From: Branchinecta lynchi
Lineage: Eukaryota > Arthropoda > Branchiopoda > Anostraca > Branchinectidae
Assembly (NCBI GenBank): GCA_023053575.1
Contig: JAKZAP010000013.1
Span: 4,846,001 to 4,910,000 of the forward strand
Direction: 5' to 3'
Length of the DNA: 64,000 nt
The translations under genes were made by a program, and so were the position numbers. The stretch's first letter is position 1; each line of letters starts with the position of its first letter. Below, piece by piece: positions 23,059-34,661 of this stretch. The notes beneath the pieces are model-generated. The model saw only the letters and a program-made list of their open reading frames with translations. It was not told the DNA's origin and ran no database searches.

Positions 23059-23378
23059 CAGAGGCATTACTAGCCAAAATGTTTTTTTTTGGGGGGGAGG
23101 GACGAGGCATTTACAGACTGGCTGGTAATTTTTACCGACTTTTTCTGTAGAGAACACGACTGTTTTCGACAACAAAAATTACATTTAAAAAAAAAAAATC
23201 TACTGATTTTCAGAAAAATCCACTATTTTGACGAAAAATCGACCAACTTTCATGAAAAAAATCAACTGTTTTGACGAAAAATCGCAGTGCTTCGCGCCGA
23301 CTCGGTTATTTTTTACCGACTGGCCGACAGCATGGGGGGGACCCCCCCCCCCCCCCCCCCCCAGTCGTGACGCCCCTG
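23059..23378. mobile_element. hAT-1 MITE, target duplication TCTCTGAT / GCTCTGAT
   Basis: CAGAGGCATTACTAGCC at left and GTCGTGACGCCCCTG at right; 7 of 8 flanking bases agree. A T9G7 run lies near the left end and a C run of about 20 near the right end. Confidence 0.88.
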
Positions 23379-23589
23379 GCTCTGATGGCTTAACCCATCA
23401 TGGGAGGATATATTTATGCGCGGGTGAGAATTATTCTATAGGACAGATTTCTTAGGGGGATTTTTTTTTTTTTGGGGGGGGGGGTATGTTAAACGGTGAT
23501 TTGGAGGGTAGGGATATTCAGTCAATTTGTTTGCTGGAGGGTAGATTTTTCTCATACCTACGACGCATTTCTGTGTTTCTTTCAGAAAT

Positions 23590-23812
23590 ATTCCTTCTGC
23601 CCCTGCCCAACCTGACTGCGAATCATATTTGACAGTGCCAAACCTTTACGCTTTATTCAGAGATATTTTGACCTGTCTTGTCAAGAGTCCTGCTCAAGTT
23701 CGAGCCACAAAATCAAACCTGTGATCCTTGAGGACCCTTGCCAAGGAGAGCCGAAATGTCGCTAGAATTAAACTGAGCTGTCATATTCGTTTCGGAAAGT
23801 CAGCGAAAGTAA
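23590..23812 (+). repeat. Family D (palindromic) repeat copy
   Basis: Begins near CCTGACTGCGAATCATATTT and carries the two arms ACCTGTCTTGTCAAGAGTCC and GACCCTTGCCAAGGAGAGCC, then GAGCTGTCATATTCG. Compare 54612-54768. Confidence 0.55.
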
Positions 23813-23834
23813 TTTCTTTACCAGATATGACGAC

Positions 23835-24083
23835 CTAGAGCGTCACGTATAGGGGGGGAGGGGGGGGGAACCCCTCCCCCAAGGTTGTCCTCCAGTCGGT
23901 AAGAAATAGCCGAGTTGGCGCGAAGCGTCGCGATTTTCCGTAAATACAGTCGAAGTTTTTCTTGGAAACTGTCGTTTTTTTTTTATCAAAACAGTAAGTT
24001 TTTCTTAAAAACAGTCCAGTCAGTAACCAGTCAGTCAGTAAGTACTTCCCCCCCCCCAAACATTTTAGCTACTAACGCCTCTG
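23835..24083. mobile_element. hAT-1 MITE, opposite orientation, duplication ATGACGAC / ATGACGAA
   Basis: Ends CTAGAGCGTCACG and CTACTAACGCCTCTG, the complement of the other copies' starts. Flanks agree at 7 of 8 bases. AAACAGT / GAAAA repeats fill the interior, with G and C runs at the ends. Confidence 0.85.
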
Positions 24084-24325
24084 ATGACGAAGTTGCTTTC
24101 TTGGCGAAAATCTAAGTTACGCGCACTCACTCCGATAAGATTTCGCAAGCGAAAATTTGTATGCCAAGTTTGCGTCACGATGGGGAAACTTGCATGCGAT
24201 GCGTCAGTATTTCGCAGCGAAGGAAGAAATTCGCATCCGACGGCTGCAATCGGACTGTGCACGTTCCTTCCCCCCCTCCGAAAAACTGACTGACTTTTCG
24301 ACGTGATGTTTCTGCGCGGTGCAGT
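24084..24325. other. Short intronic stretch, nothing recognised
   Basis: Includes TTTCGCAAGCGAAAATTTG and similar GCGA-rich words without a clear repeat unit. Confidence 0.3.
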
Positions 24326-24638
24326 AGGGATACTGTTGACGACTAACTCTTCTCATAAAATAAGAATCGCCATGCCTAGCGAAGAGCCAGAAACGTCACT
24401 GGCATGACACGCAACAAACGCTGCTGATTGGATATAAGTAATAAGTAATTTATTTATGACCCGCCATTTCGGAAAGGCGGAGTAAATGAAGAAAGTAAAC
24501 AAAACACATACAAACACAGAAAAAGACACTTAATGTTTAATCTTAATTTATATGATTTGAATCAAGCTCTGGATTCGTTTGGTTGAAGTTTCTCGTTCTT
24601 CCTGAGGTTCACTGGCGTGTTTCAGACTTAGTCATATA
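24326..24638 (+). repeat. Family C repeat split by a retroelement 3' end (24435-24549)
   Basis: The left part GACTAACTCTTCTC through AGAGCCAGAAACGTCACTGG and the right part CGTTCTTCCTGAGGTTCAC then TGGCGTG, CAGACTTAGTCATAT are family C. Between them, TAATAAGTAATTTATTTATG then ACCCGCC is the complement of the (TTAC)n-tailed 3' end seen at 30900-30968. Confidence 0.6.
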
Positions 24639-25243
24639 CAGCGTGTTCCACTCTTCTAACATTAGTAACTATTTTCGTTCCAACCTCGTGAAAAGTTACT
24701 ACGCTGATCGTTCCAACCTTCTCGAAATAGTAACTATTAGTTACTATTTGCTTACCATGCTCGGGAGCGTTGTAACTACGCATCTCTGTAACGTGATTGG
24801 TCGGATTCTTGGATGCTCGGGAGCGTAGTAAGCGTTGTAAATACGCATCTCTGTAACGTGATTGGTCGAATTCGTTTCGTTGAAGTTTCTCGTTCTTCCT
24901 GAGGTTAACTGGCGTGTTTCAGACTTAGTCATATACAGCTTGTTCCACTCTTCTAACATTAGTAACTATTAGTTACTATTTTCGTTCCAACCTCGTGAAA
25001 AGTTACTACGCTGATCGTTCCAACCTTCTCGAAATAGTAACTATTACTTACTATTTGCTTACCATGCTCGGGAGCGTAGTAAGCGTTGTAACTACGCATC
25101 TCTGTAACGTGATTGGTCGGATTCTCCCGTGGCATGATATCATACTGGAAAATAGAAAATTCATTCCAGCCTTGACGGTAAAAAGCCAGAATTCGTGACG
25201 TCATGCGTAGTAACTGTGGTAAGTAGGGTGGAACACGCTCATA
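24570..25243. repeat. Tandemly duplicated 298-bp block with GCGTGTTCCAC inverted ends (family F)
   Basis: GTTGAAGTTTCTCGTTCTTC occurs at about 24583 and 24880, and the following 250 bp are nearly identical, including TAGTAACTAT and CGCATCTCTGTAACGTGATT. The outer ends AGCGTGTTCCAC (24639) and GTGGAACACGCT (to 25240) are inverted. A 107-bp short version is at 50555-50661. Confidence 0.75.
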
Positions 25244-25290
25244 GAATATCTTGCTTGTGCTCCTGGTGTGACGAAAAACTACCGTTTCAG

Positions 25291-25482
25291 CCCACTGCGG
25301 GGACCCACCTCTCATCCCCCATGCTCGCCACGATGGTCCAGGGGACCAGCATCTCTACGGAATAGAAGCTGAGCTAAGGTACCAGTGCTACCCAGGCTAC
25401 GCTACTAAAGGATTTGCTGTAGCCAAATGCCTACATTTCAACGGGACTGCGCGATGGTTTGGACCTGATATTAACTGTGAAC
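25291..25482 (+). CDS. Sushi/CCP domain exon 2
   Basis: A 192-base exon (64 codons, phase 1 to 1) after ACCGTTTCAG and before GTAAGT. It reads THCGDPPLIPHARHDGPG, DQHLYGIEAELRYQCYPGY, ATKGFAVAKCLHFNG, TARWFGPDINCE. It has four cysteines in sushi order (HCGDPP, YQCYPGY, AKC, W-x6-C). It is longer than the usual module of about 58 residues because of an insertion before the second cysteine. The following intron is 18,010 bp and the most transposon-filled part of the gene. Confidence 0.92.
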
Positions 25483-25714
25483 GTAAGTTTAAACGTTCCT
25501 ATGCTCTAGGATGGGATAGAGGGATTGTTAGGCTATAACTGATGGTGCGAACGGAAAATTAATAATATATTGCCCATTTTGAACTTATTTTGAAGAAATT
25601 ATAAATGGTAACTGCGCTATTGGAATGTCTTTTCATCTGAGTAGGTAATGAGCGATTACGTCAATGCTCTCAAGAGTTTCTTGAACAATGTGAACGCCAA
25701 ATGAATTTGCAAAC
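25483..25714. other. Intron start after sushi exon 2
   Basis: GTAAGT donor followed by AT-rich sequence. Nothing recognised. Confidence 0.35.
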
Positions 25715-26110
25715 CTAGTCCTTCAGCCCAAGCTGACTGCGAATCATGTTTGACGGTGCAGAACGGATAAGTCAGCTACATTTTATTAGACATATTTTGG
25801 ACCTTCTTGGCAAAGGTCCTATTCAGGCTCAAGCCGCTCAAGCTCAACCCTTTCTACGACCCAATCGAACAGCAAAAACAGCAGCCGTGTCCAGATAAAA
25901 TCACAGCACCAGCATTCACTCGAGCCAATTTTCAGAGAAGAAGTTCATAAAATCAGATATTTAAGGAAGATCTTTAATCATTTTCCCACAAGTTCATTTT
26001 GCAGCTTGAGCCCGAAGAGAACCCTTGTCAAGAAGGGCCGAAATATAGCTCTAATAAAATGTAGCTGACTTATCCGTTTTGCACCGCCAAATACAATACA
26101 TAGCTAAAAA
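25715..26110 (+). repeat. Family D repeat, interrupted copy
   Basis: CAGAACGGATAAGTCAGCTAC and GGACCTTCTTGGCAAAGGTC form the left arm; CTTGTCAAGAAGGGCCGAAA, GTAGCTGACTTATCCGTTTT and GCACCG form the right arm. The arms are separated by the first copy of the 135-bp direct repeat. Confidence 0.6.
25834..25965. repeat. Direct repeat, copy 1 (about 135 bp)
   Basis: Nearly identical to 26122-26257, including GACCCAATCGAACAGCAAAA and ACAGCACCAGCATTCACTCG; a CTAC/CGAC difference and one indel were noticed. Confidence 0.85.
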
Positions 26111-26121
26111 TAAAAAATAAC

Positions 26122-26257
26122 GGCTCAAGCCGCTCAAGCTCAACCCTTTCGACGACCCAATCGAACAGCAAAAACAGCAGCCGTGTCCAGAATAAAATCA
26201 CAGCACCAGCATTCACTCGAGCCAATTTTCAGAGAAGAAGTTCATAAAATCAGATAT
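26122..26257. repeat. Direct repeat, copy 2 (about 135 bp)
   Basis: Second copy of 25834-25965, offset by 288 bp. The near identity suggests a recent local duplication. Confidence 0.85.
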
Positions 26258-26654
26258 ATGACTTTGAAACATTGTTTGAATATGAATATAATACATAGTG
26301 TTTTAAGGGAACTTTGTAGAGGCCAAAGGCCCATTTTTGGATTACATTATTAATACAGTTATTATTATTACTATTATTGTAATAATTCTTGTTATTATAA
26401 ACTCACGCCTTAATTCAAGGACGCCCGGAAAGGACCGAACGAGTGTTTGCTGTTCAGAGTAGAGGAAATGCGGGTTTAGTTGGGGTTTCCAAGAGTTGAT
26501 TGAACTGAAGAAAATCCGTACTAAAGAAAAAATTAACATGTGTGTGCATCTACGCTTCAACCACCGAAGTGGTGGGAACTGGAGTCATTGGAGAGTTGAA
26601 ACTCTGGTTTCGGTTGTTAAATTGCCTGGAGAGGGCCCTGTGAAAGACGAGCTA
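26258..26654. other. Intronic sequence, nothing recognised
   Basis: Includes ATT/ATA-rich simple sequence at about 26345-26400. The plus-strand open frame at 26496-26813 runs into a family C repeat and has no gene-like features. Confidence 0.35.
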
Positions 26655-26862
26655 ATACTCCATATGACTAAGTCCAAAACGCGCCAGCGATCCTCAGGAA
26701 GAAGGAGCAAGCGTGTCTGTACGACTCAAACTCAACGACTCAAATCCTGTGTTAATCAATCACTGCGGTCTTTGGCAGCAGTTGTGACACCACTTCTACC
26801 TTTCTTCCGCTAGCTACCCGGAGAGGCCGGAGATTTTGCATCCTCAAGGAGAGTAGTCATCA
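26655..26862 (-). repeat. Family C repeat, reverse copy
   Basis: Aligns along its length with 35143-35353: AGTCCAAAACGCGCCAGCG, CCTCAGGAAGAAGGAG, CGACTCAAATCCTGTG, GGAGAGGCCGGAGATTTTGC. Confidence 0.75.
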
Positions 26863-27644
26863 ATAGTATTATTCTGCGCTTCGAAAGTCTTCACTATCGG
26901 ATATCGCTTCTTTTAAACACTTATAACCAAGGTGCGGGGGAGGAGGGAGGGAGGACTACTTCAAAGGGTAACCAGCCTTTGGCAAGACCACACTCTTTAG
27001 GATACTTCGAATTTTTGTAAGGCATCCCGTGCAACCAGCGGGTTGTCTCATTGGTTCCCAAATATGTCAGTGCACATCCCCTCGTCTTTTTTTGGTAGCA
27101 GTTATTTAGCGTAAATGAGAACAAGAGAGGAGAATCTCGTATTTTCGAAACAGAATCTCGTATTTTCTGTGCTAGAAAATCATGAGAAAATTAATCAGAT
27201 TTTTTGGCGAAAATAGGCGATAAAATTATGGGGCCTTAGGAAAAGTCGCGAGAAAAAACTTTCCGATCCCACTCAGAAGACGGTAGCACTAGTAAAATTG
27301 TGACCAGAAATTTGGATCAGAAATAGGGATTTACCGGAAAATAGAGAAAAAGTTTTCATGGCTCCTCATAGCATTAAAAGTTTAATCCTCCAGCTGTCAA
27401 AGCCAAGAACTTTTTTTGCAATCAATATTAAAACGGTCCATACGCCTTAAACATACGCCTGGCTACTGTTCCAGCTAGACGCGAGAAATAGGCTACACTG
27501 ATATGAAGCAAAAGGCGAAATGCAGCAGCACGGTCGAAAAATTGCAGGAATTTCACGACAGACTCGCGGATTTTTTGTTAAGATAAAGCACAAGATACAG
27601 CAAAAGATCATCCGGAACAACAGTGCGATCCGGTCTGTCCATTT
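26863..27644. other. Intronic sequence, nothing recognised
   Basis: Contains two successive TCTCGTATTTTC words at about 27133-27165 and ordinary AT-rich sequence. No exon or element was recognised. Confidence 0.3.
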
Positions 27645-27960
27645 CAGCTTTTTGGGATCCCAAAACGTCCGTCTGTTAGCACGAGCGGTTGAGATATTTT
27701 GTTCAAACTTGGTGTTTATGGGTCGAGTTACAGGTCAAGATCGTAGATGAGCCCTGTAGCCCAATATTTGGGGCGGGGGAGGAGGTTTCAGATGAAGGGA
27801 TGAAGAAAATATTTTTTCCAGCCGATGCGAGTCGGTTTAGGGGTAAGGAGACATGCTGAATCCAGAACTGAACTTCATTTTCTGACCGAGCCTTCATTTT
27901 CCGCCCCCTCCCCCTTCCGTGGCCGGATCCGGTCCGGACACCAAATAACAAATCTAGACC
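27645..27960 (+). repeat. Family B repeat, 5' part only
   Basis: CTTTTTGGGATCCCAAAACG then GTCCGTCTGTTAGCACGAGC, GTTGAGATATTTTG, then TAGATGAGCCCTGTAGCCC and GGTAAGGAGACATGCTGAAT. The array of CCGGATTCCGG units and the other end are missing. Confidence 0.7.
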
Positions 27961-29164
27961 GCATAAATTCGATACTGTCCAACGTGCATCTCATTCAGTC
28001 CATTCGTTTGGTTTGTGTGCATGTCAACAGGTTTCCGCACCCCCCCCCCTGCAACTGCCCCGACCGCCCAACCGTGGCCGCATGTGGTTCTAACGCTGCA
28101 TGTCTAGGTCGTCAATTCTTGTCAACTATAAAGTTGCACTCGAACCGGATCACCCGTTCGCAACTTACGGATCAATTTCCGTACATTTTCGCCTTCCCTC
28201 ACTTCCCCAAAATGACCGAATCCAGGAACATGATTTTTCCTATTGCATTGTGTCGGGTTCTTAAGTCAATCTAGTCGGGTCACTAATATGCCTGCAAAGT
28301 TTCACCATCCTTAGCGCGTCTGGAACTATCCTATTTCGCGATCACTGGAATTCCGGGTGGAACCAGAGTGGAAACATTACAGGACAGCCGTCCCTTATCG
28401 GGAGCATGCGACCTAGATGGAGCTACCTTTTTTATGTTCGGCCAAGAAGAAATAATGGACCATACAGACCAGGCCTTTATTTATTCTTGGTTCGGCGTAT
28501 GAACCAAATAATATAGTCTTTGGCGTGAACGATTCCAGAATCTAGAAACGAAATCAGATTCGTTTATCTGGCTACATGAGGCACCCGTTGAAGATGAAGA
28601 CTTAGAAATTATCCTCGTCGTCTTACAATAATGACTTGCAGCTCCTGTGTTCCTCATTTGGGTGGCTATGCGTCCTGCCGGACGCCTTGGGTGCCTCTGG
28701 AAGCACAGGAGGATTTGATATAGGAAGTCTGATATACCGTTATAAGTCCTGTGTGTGCTTGAAAGTGGATACGGTAGGATGGAACATGAGTTCCCTGTCG
28801 GTGCCTTCTGCAAGTACTTGAGAGGCAGCAGGCAGTTTTTCAATAATTCCCAAAGGCTGGAGGGCTCGTCTGAAACGGAGTTCTCTTATTTCATTATTCC
28901 CTTGGGGAACTTTCTGGAGTAAGCGACACGGAAGTTTTATGGAGACATATTGAACCCTTCCAACTGTCGATGAACGACATGCTTTCGAAAGCTGTCGTCT
29001 GACAACCGTGGCTATTTTGAGCTCGTATCAAAATATGAGATGTTTTCGTGTAAACCTGAAATCTACTCGGAAGGTCTGAAGTAACCTTTGTGTACGAGTG
29101 TCTGCTGGCCGTGACCACAAAACTGGTTGGGCGAAGCATATTCCTCGAGACTTTCTACCTTACC
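27961..29164. other. Intronic sequence without a recognised gene
   Basis: Open frames at 27825-28274, 28481-28843 and 28894-29139 show no family resemblance and no splice-flanked domain. It may contain the 3' UTR of the minus-strand LINE relic that ends at 29165. Confidence 0.3.
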
Positions 29165-29543
29165 TTAGTTCCCCCAGAGCCATCGGTGGCGCACAGGGCG
29201 TGGATAAGGCCTCTGCATTCGTCCCGCATTAATGCCAAAGCGGTGACGTATTCCCACTCAGGTACTAGCGAGGTACCAGCCGTCCTCAGATCTCAGTCAT
29301 ATGCTCGCCTCAATGTGTTTTTGGGGCGACCTCGCTTTCTTCTCTCGTCTGGCTTCCACTCGTAGGTTGTTCGAGGAAGGCGGGTCTCTTCCATACGAAG
29401 GACGTGTCCAACCGCCCTCTTTTCTGGAGTTCGATGACAGACGGCTGACCTGTTTTTCTGCGTATTTCTGCATTGGTGATTTTTCGTTGCCAGCTTATAT
29501 TCAAGATTCTTCTAAGGATCGTAAAACTTTCTACCACTAACAC
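29165..29543 (-). pseudogene. RTE-like LINE C-terminal relic
   Basis: The minus strand reads ILRRILNISWQRKITNAEIR, RKTGQPSVIELQKRGRL, then after frame changes blocks like WKPDERRKRGRPK, WEYVTALA and CRGLI-ALCATDGSGG. That order (RRILxISW, NxEIxRxTGQ, RRGRPK-like, LCAT) is the usual end of a widespread invertebrate RTE-like ORF. Frameshifted. Confidence 0.65.
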
Positions 29544-30595
29544 CTAATTAGGGGCTATCAGAAGGTCATGTTACAATTTTGTTTGGAAGGCCTTGGGAAT
29601 AGCTTGTTCTGACAGCTTCCGGCCCTGACATCTTTTGGTCCTCCACTAGCAATAGTAAGACCGTCAATGATAAATAAATAAATCGTGCTTGTACAGATCC
29701 AGCGCGCTCTCATTGGCTGAAAATCGCCAAAGATGGTGGGCACGGTGGCTTCCGACAGCTCACGATTGCCAGTGACGAGAATACTTACCCATGGTTCGCA
29801 CTGCTGCGATTTCGCGCAGAATTCTGCGTCATGTGACATACTACACAAATCGTGCGACGAGCAACGCAGAACTGTGCGTTTTGTCGCAGTGTCGGATGTG
29901 TTGAAATATTTCAACTGATACGACAGAACGCATGCGATTCTTCAGGGAAAGAAAAAAAAAACAAAGACTAGCTAATTTTGAAGATTAGAATTGCTCCACC
30001 TTGGTCTGACATGTAATCCTAGGATGGCTGAGTGCAAAGTATCTCTTAACAAACTTGTATTAACCTGTTTTGAACAAGATGACATACGAGGTTTGACTAA
30101 AAATTTCTTAATGCTGGGTGGTATTCAGATGGGTAATCTCCCCGCATTTTCAGAGGTTGTTTCCCCAAGGGTTTCTTTGTCCTTTTGCAGAATAATCCCG
30201 ACGAAAAATTTCGTTTTCCATTTGCGTCTGTGTGGCAGTGGGAAGGTCCATGCGATTCTGTCGTACGTCGGAACATCAAAGAAAAAGTCCAGTCGCATAC
30301 GAAGCGCAGCAGTGTGAACCAAGGGTTAAGCATGTGTTAACTGCAAATTAGGTTGGAAGTTGTTTGGAATGCCTTTAGCAAACTAGCTTGTTCTCCCACC
30401 TCGACCGCCTTGACCGAAGCTCGGTATTTTGCAATGACTCTCTTCGGCCAGCACCTCATTTCTGGCAAGCATACTTGCGCTGATCAGCTTGTTGGTAGGC
30501 TGATTCGCTCATGGTTCATTGTCGTAACCAGAAGAAGAAGCAGAGCACAGTAGAAAGGCGGCCCAACCAGCTGGTTCCAGCACTACACTGTAAAA
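29544..30595. other. Intronic sequence, nothing recognised
   Basis: No exon, element end or RNA gene was recognised. The open frames at 29558-29914 and 29991-30317 lack any recognisable motif. Confidence 0.3.
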
Positions 30596-31011
30596 AGTTT
30601 CTCCGTATAAAGATTAAGGTTAACTGCAATATTTGCTACTCAGATTCATCTTATCTCTATTTGGTATTAATCTTATCCGTGTAGAGATAAGAATAATCCG
30701 AGTAGCAAATAATTATGCCATAACCATACTTTGACGGAGAAGTTCAAAATTCAAGATGCAAGTGTTACCCTTTTGGATGTTTCTTCTTCGCTATCAAAAA
30801 TCATTGACAACAGAACGCAACCAGCGCACGACCTTCTACACTGCTTCCTGGCCGACGATTGAAATTAAGTGTCTTTTTGTGTATGTTTATGTGTTTTATT
30901 TACTTTCTTCCTTTACTCCGCTTTCTGAAAACGGCGGGTTATAAATAAATTACTTACTTACTTACTTACTGCAATTAACTTTAATCTTTATACGAAAAAC
31001 TTTTTACAGTG
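30596..31011. mobile_element. CACTGTAAAAAG-ended MITE with TA flanks and an inserted retroelement 3' end
   Basis: Ends CACTGTAAAAAGTTT and AAACTTTTTACAGTG, each flanked by TA, as in Tc1/mariner insertions. Arms include TATAAAGATTAAGGTTAACTG. About 30745-30968 is a retroelement 3' end (AACGGCGGGTTATAAATAAA, then (TTAC)n) lying next to the right arm; the same 3' end, reversed, is at 24435-24549. Confidence 0.7.
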
Positions 31012-31069
31012 TAGATACGTGTCGCCTTCGAATGACTCCCCTGTGCGGACATCTACCCGCGTTTGTCAC

Positions 31070-31211
31070 TTGTTTTGTTCTGTTGTTGTATTTATTCACT
31101 TTACGTTTGGCGTCATTTTATCTTGATACAGTTATTTTGTTGACAAAAAGTCGAAAATTCGACTAGTCCCTGAATGGTTTGAAAATAAACTTAATTGAAT
31201 TGAATTGAACT
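31070..31211 (+). mobile_element. LINE-type 3' end with (AATTG)n tail
   Basis: TTGTTGTATTTATTCACTTT, GACTAGTCCCTGAATGGTTTG, AAAATAAACTT, then AATTGAATTGAATTG. Only the 3' end is recognisable. Confidence 0.5.
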
Positions 31212-32419
31212 GTTTTTTAAAACTTAGCTCTTCGACGTGTTGCGAGCTCAAAACTCAGAAATAAGCCGACCACGCCCATAGACATCCTTTCTGAATTAAT
31301 GGAAAAATACACTTTCAAGGTCTCCGAAATTGGAAAGTTAAACATGCTTCAGCGCCTTAGCTGTTTTGGGGAAGCTATATTTATCAGCACTCTGTTTAAG
31401 CTGTCACTCTAGCTAATGGTTATAAGCGTCGTACCTTAATCAAGACCTGCCAGGCCATTGGAATGAAGTTATCCTCATTTCCATTTTCTCTTGCGAGAGG
31501 ATCCTGGAAACAAAATAGAAATTATGGAGCTTGTCCGGAACCATTTGCGACGATGTAACTGGAAACGCATGGAGGGGAGACGGTCGTCACGATCGGCCTT
31601 AACTCATCTCCATCTGAAATAGAAAAACAACCTCCCAGATTACACATTGCCATGACTCAAGAAAGGTTTAAATTTAAATGGAATTTTGATGCAGCTGGGA
31701 CTTCTCGTGGTCGATATGTGAAGAGGGTCAGGGCCTAAAACACCGGCAGAATTTAGAAATGGTTGAAATATGACAGCTATACTTCTTTAAAAAGTAAAGC
31801 TATATTCTTTAAAAGTAGAGCTAAATTTCTTGAAAAAGTTGAAATGATAATGATGGTGATGATTTTATTAACGCACCCTATTAACGTTAAGAAGAGGAAA
31901 ATAATGCAGTATAGACAAATAAAAGGAAAAAATACACTGAGCTTTAAATAATGTGGTAAATGCACGAGATAAAAAAATAGACATTTTAAAAAAGAAGGAA
32001 AAGGGACAAATCGGGTCTAAAAATCTTCTTCCTAGATGCCTAGATTGCTTCCTAGATATATAATATAGAATATGACAGGGTGTTGTTATTCGTTTTTTTG
32101 TTGTCATACACAAAATAAAAACCGACCGGTAAGTTCATATAACTATATATTGGTCGGCATGAGTGTCCGCCGAAGCCCCGTCCTGAAATACTGAGAAGAA
32201 ACTACGTCTATTGAGCGGCACCGGGATCTTGTGCTAGATACCACCCTGGCATATTTCATCCCCCCGTGAACCATGCACTCTAGCCTGACTACCCTTATTA
32301 ATGGCACCTACATTGTGAATACAAATTAACAATCTGTGTCATATTCGACACCCCCTTGAACCTTATTGTCCTTAATAAAAACAACATTTACCATAAATCG
32401 CACTTGCCATTTAAACGCC
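31212..32419. other. Intronic sequence, nothing recognised
   Basis: A short degenerate duplication (AAGTAAAGCTATA / AAGTAGAGCTAAA) lies near 31790-31825. No gene-like frame. Confidence 0.3.
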
Positions 32420-34150
32420 GGTATTCCTGTCCGACTGTCTGTCGTTAGCACGATAACTCTCGAAGGCGTTGAGATATTTTATTTATTTTCATCCTCGGAG
32501 GTGCGGGCTAAATCAGTTCAGTTCATAGCAAATGCGCAAAGCACAGGGTAGCTGGGGCAAAGGCCCAGCGCAAAATCGAAAAAAAAAAGGAAGTGAAGCA
32601 AAGAAATTGGATAAAAACTCGTTTTCCCACGTGCACGGTATGGTAGCACCTTTTTTCAACCGTTTAAGGTTGACTCCATATCTTATACTACCAGCCCGTG
32701 CATGCGAGGGTGTGAATATAGTACGAAACTTGGTGTGAGGGTCCTTTCGGTCAAAGCACAAGTCAAGTTTGTATATAGGCCCTGTAACCCTAGATTGAGA
32801 GGGGGCGTCAGTGGACAGTCATTCATATGTAAGGAGACATGTTGAATCGATTCCTGAAGCTTATTCTCTTGCGGGGCAAGTAGTTCTTGCGGAATTCTGG
32901 GAAATTGGAAATTGGGTAGAAGAAGTTTATTCCGGAGTTGCTTAGAGATTCGATGTGTTGAGAATGTAGGCTGTATCCCTGTCTGAAGTTTACTTCCTCG
33001 CAGGACAAGTATTTGCCTGGAATCTGGTTGAAACCGGCAATTTGGTGGTCCCTTTCCCTGTCTGTCCCTTTCCGACCTACATTTAAAGCTTATGTTCTTG
33101 CTGGACAAGTAGTTTGCCCGGAATCCGACCAAAACCGGAAATCCGTGAGAACTCAAACAGGCTGATTCGGTATCTATACTCTTTTTTCCCCTAAATTCCC
33201 AACATCTGTCCGCCGGTCGATATCCGTCCGGAATCCAGCTAAAACGAAATTTCTGTTTAGAATGGTGTAAGCTGACATGCTGAATCGATCTACCTTGTTT
33301 ACTTTCCTGTTTGGTCGAAACTGCGGACGGAATTCGGTGAAAACCGAAATTTGGCAGGCATCATGTTGTGTCTTTATCAGCTGTTTTAAAAATTCATAGG
33401 AGATCGATCTTCTAGCTTCATTTTCCTTTCAAGCCGGTAGTTTGGCCGGCACCATCGGAAACCGGGTGAAAATTAGAAATTCGCTAGTTCTGATAATTTA
33501 TTTGACCAGTTGTTCGTGTCGTTATAGCGATGATAAACCGGCAGATCCATGTCTGCTTTGCTTCCGTACAGGGTAAAACGGTACGACAGGAATCTGATGT
33601 AAACCGGTAATTTTGGAAAGAACAGCATCCTCTAATAAAAGGTATAAGGTGGTGTATGAAAATAAAGGTGATGCTGAATCTAAAAGTTATTTGAGTCTTC
33701 AGATAGCATTGATAATCTGGTCAGATTCTAGACTGGACGGGGTATTAAAGGGAAAGACTAAAAAGAGGCACGTCACGGCACGACTTAGTGTAGGAGGCAC
33801 GAGTACTGAAAAAGAGGCACGAAGACTAAAAGGGTCCTTTCATGATTCGGAGTGAGGGGCAGGAACAATGTTCTAACTTGCCTTCATTTAGGCTCTGCAG
33901 TTACGAACTCTCACTTACTTGTCTACTTCTACTATTTGCTAATCTCTTTTTATACTCTTGCCTCCTGTGCCAGGCCGTGCCTCTTTTTAGGCGATTACGA
34001 TATTTAAAGCTAGAATTCAACAGATATATAGGAGACGAGATAGAGTTATAGTAGGGGTTGATTAGGGGCAAATCCGATTACCTGGATCAAGAATTCCAGT
34101 AAATATTCTCCTTTCGGATTCCATACCTAAACCTTCGGTCTTGTTTTATT
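32420..34150 (+). repeat. Family B repeat, long degenerate copy
   Basis: Starts near CTGTCGTTAGCACGATAACT then CTCGAAGG and ends GATTCCATACCTAAACC then TTCGGTCTTG. About six CGGAAT(C/T)C(C/G)G cores with GACAAGTAGTT survive. Open frames across it (for example 32683-33156 minus, 33613-33855 plus) are repeat-derived. Confidence 0.65.
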
Positions 34151-34274
34151 TGCCGAGGCGTCTTCTTATATACCACTAATATACCAATCAAAGATTCAGT
34201 TTAAGGGTTTACGAGAACAAGTCTTTTTTTAGATAGTTATTGTTGTGGCATTTATCGAGTTAGAATCTGTTAAA

Positions 34275-34661
34275 ACTACACTGTCAGAAGCTTCATAACA
34301 GATTGCGTATAGCACTTTCAAGAACAACACCTTTTCACTTAGAAATAAAGTGTTATGACCAACTAAGTTTATACTATTTCGTGCCTATATCTCGAACAAC
34401 ACCTTCAATAGGTAAAAATACTACACTGTCAGAAGTTACATAACGACAACAGAAGGATGCGCTGTTTCAACAGATAACACTTTGGGATGTTATCTGTTAT
34501 GTTTATTTCGTTCCCGTTATTATTTTTACCATGTTGTTGTTGGAGATCTAGGCACGAATAGTGTAGACTTAAATTGGTCATAACACTTTATGTCTAAGTG
34601 AAAAGGTGTTATTCTTGAAAGCGTTATACGCTATCTGTTATGAAACTTCTGACAGTTTAGT
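34275..34661. mobile_element. Composite MITE (family A): half unit joined to an inverted full unit
   Basis: CTGTCAGAAGCTTCATAAC at 34281 begins a left half that runs to GGTAAAAATA (34420). There, a full unit starts (CTGTCAGAAGTTACATAAC at 34424) in the opposite orientation and ends GTTATGAAACTTCTGACAG (34655). The first and last arms are long inverted repeats, so the whole can fold back. The same half-to-inverted junction occurs at 51145. Confidence 0.82.

Noticed and set aside
27825..28843. Open frames of 120-149 codons as possible host exons
   Set aside because: No domain, no consistent acceptor/donor pair in phase 1, and the first begins inside a family B repeat.
29991..30560. Possible additional exons of the sushi gene
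   Set aside because: No cysteine pattern and no suitable splice signals were found.
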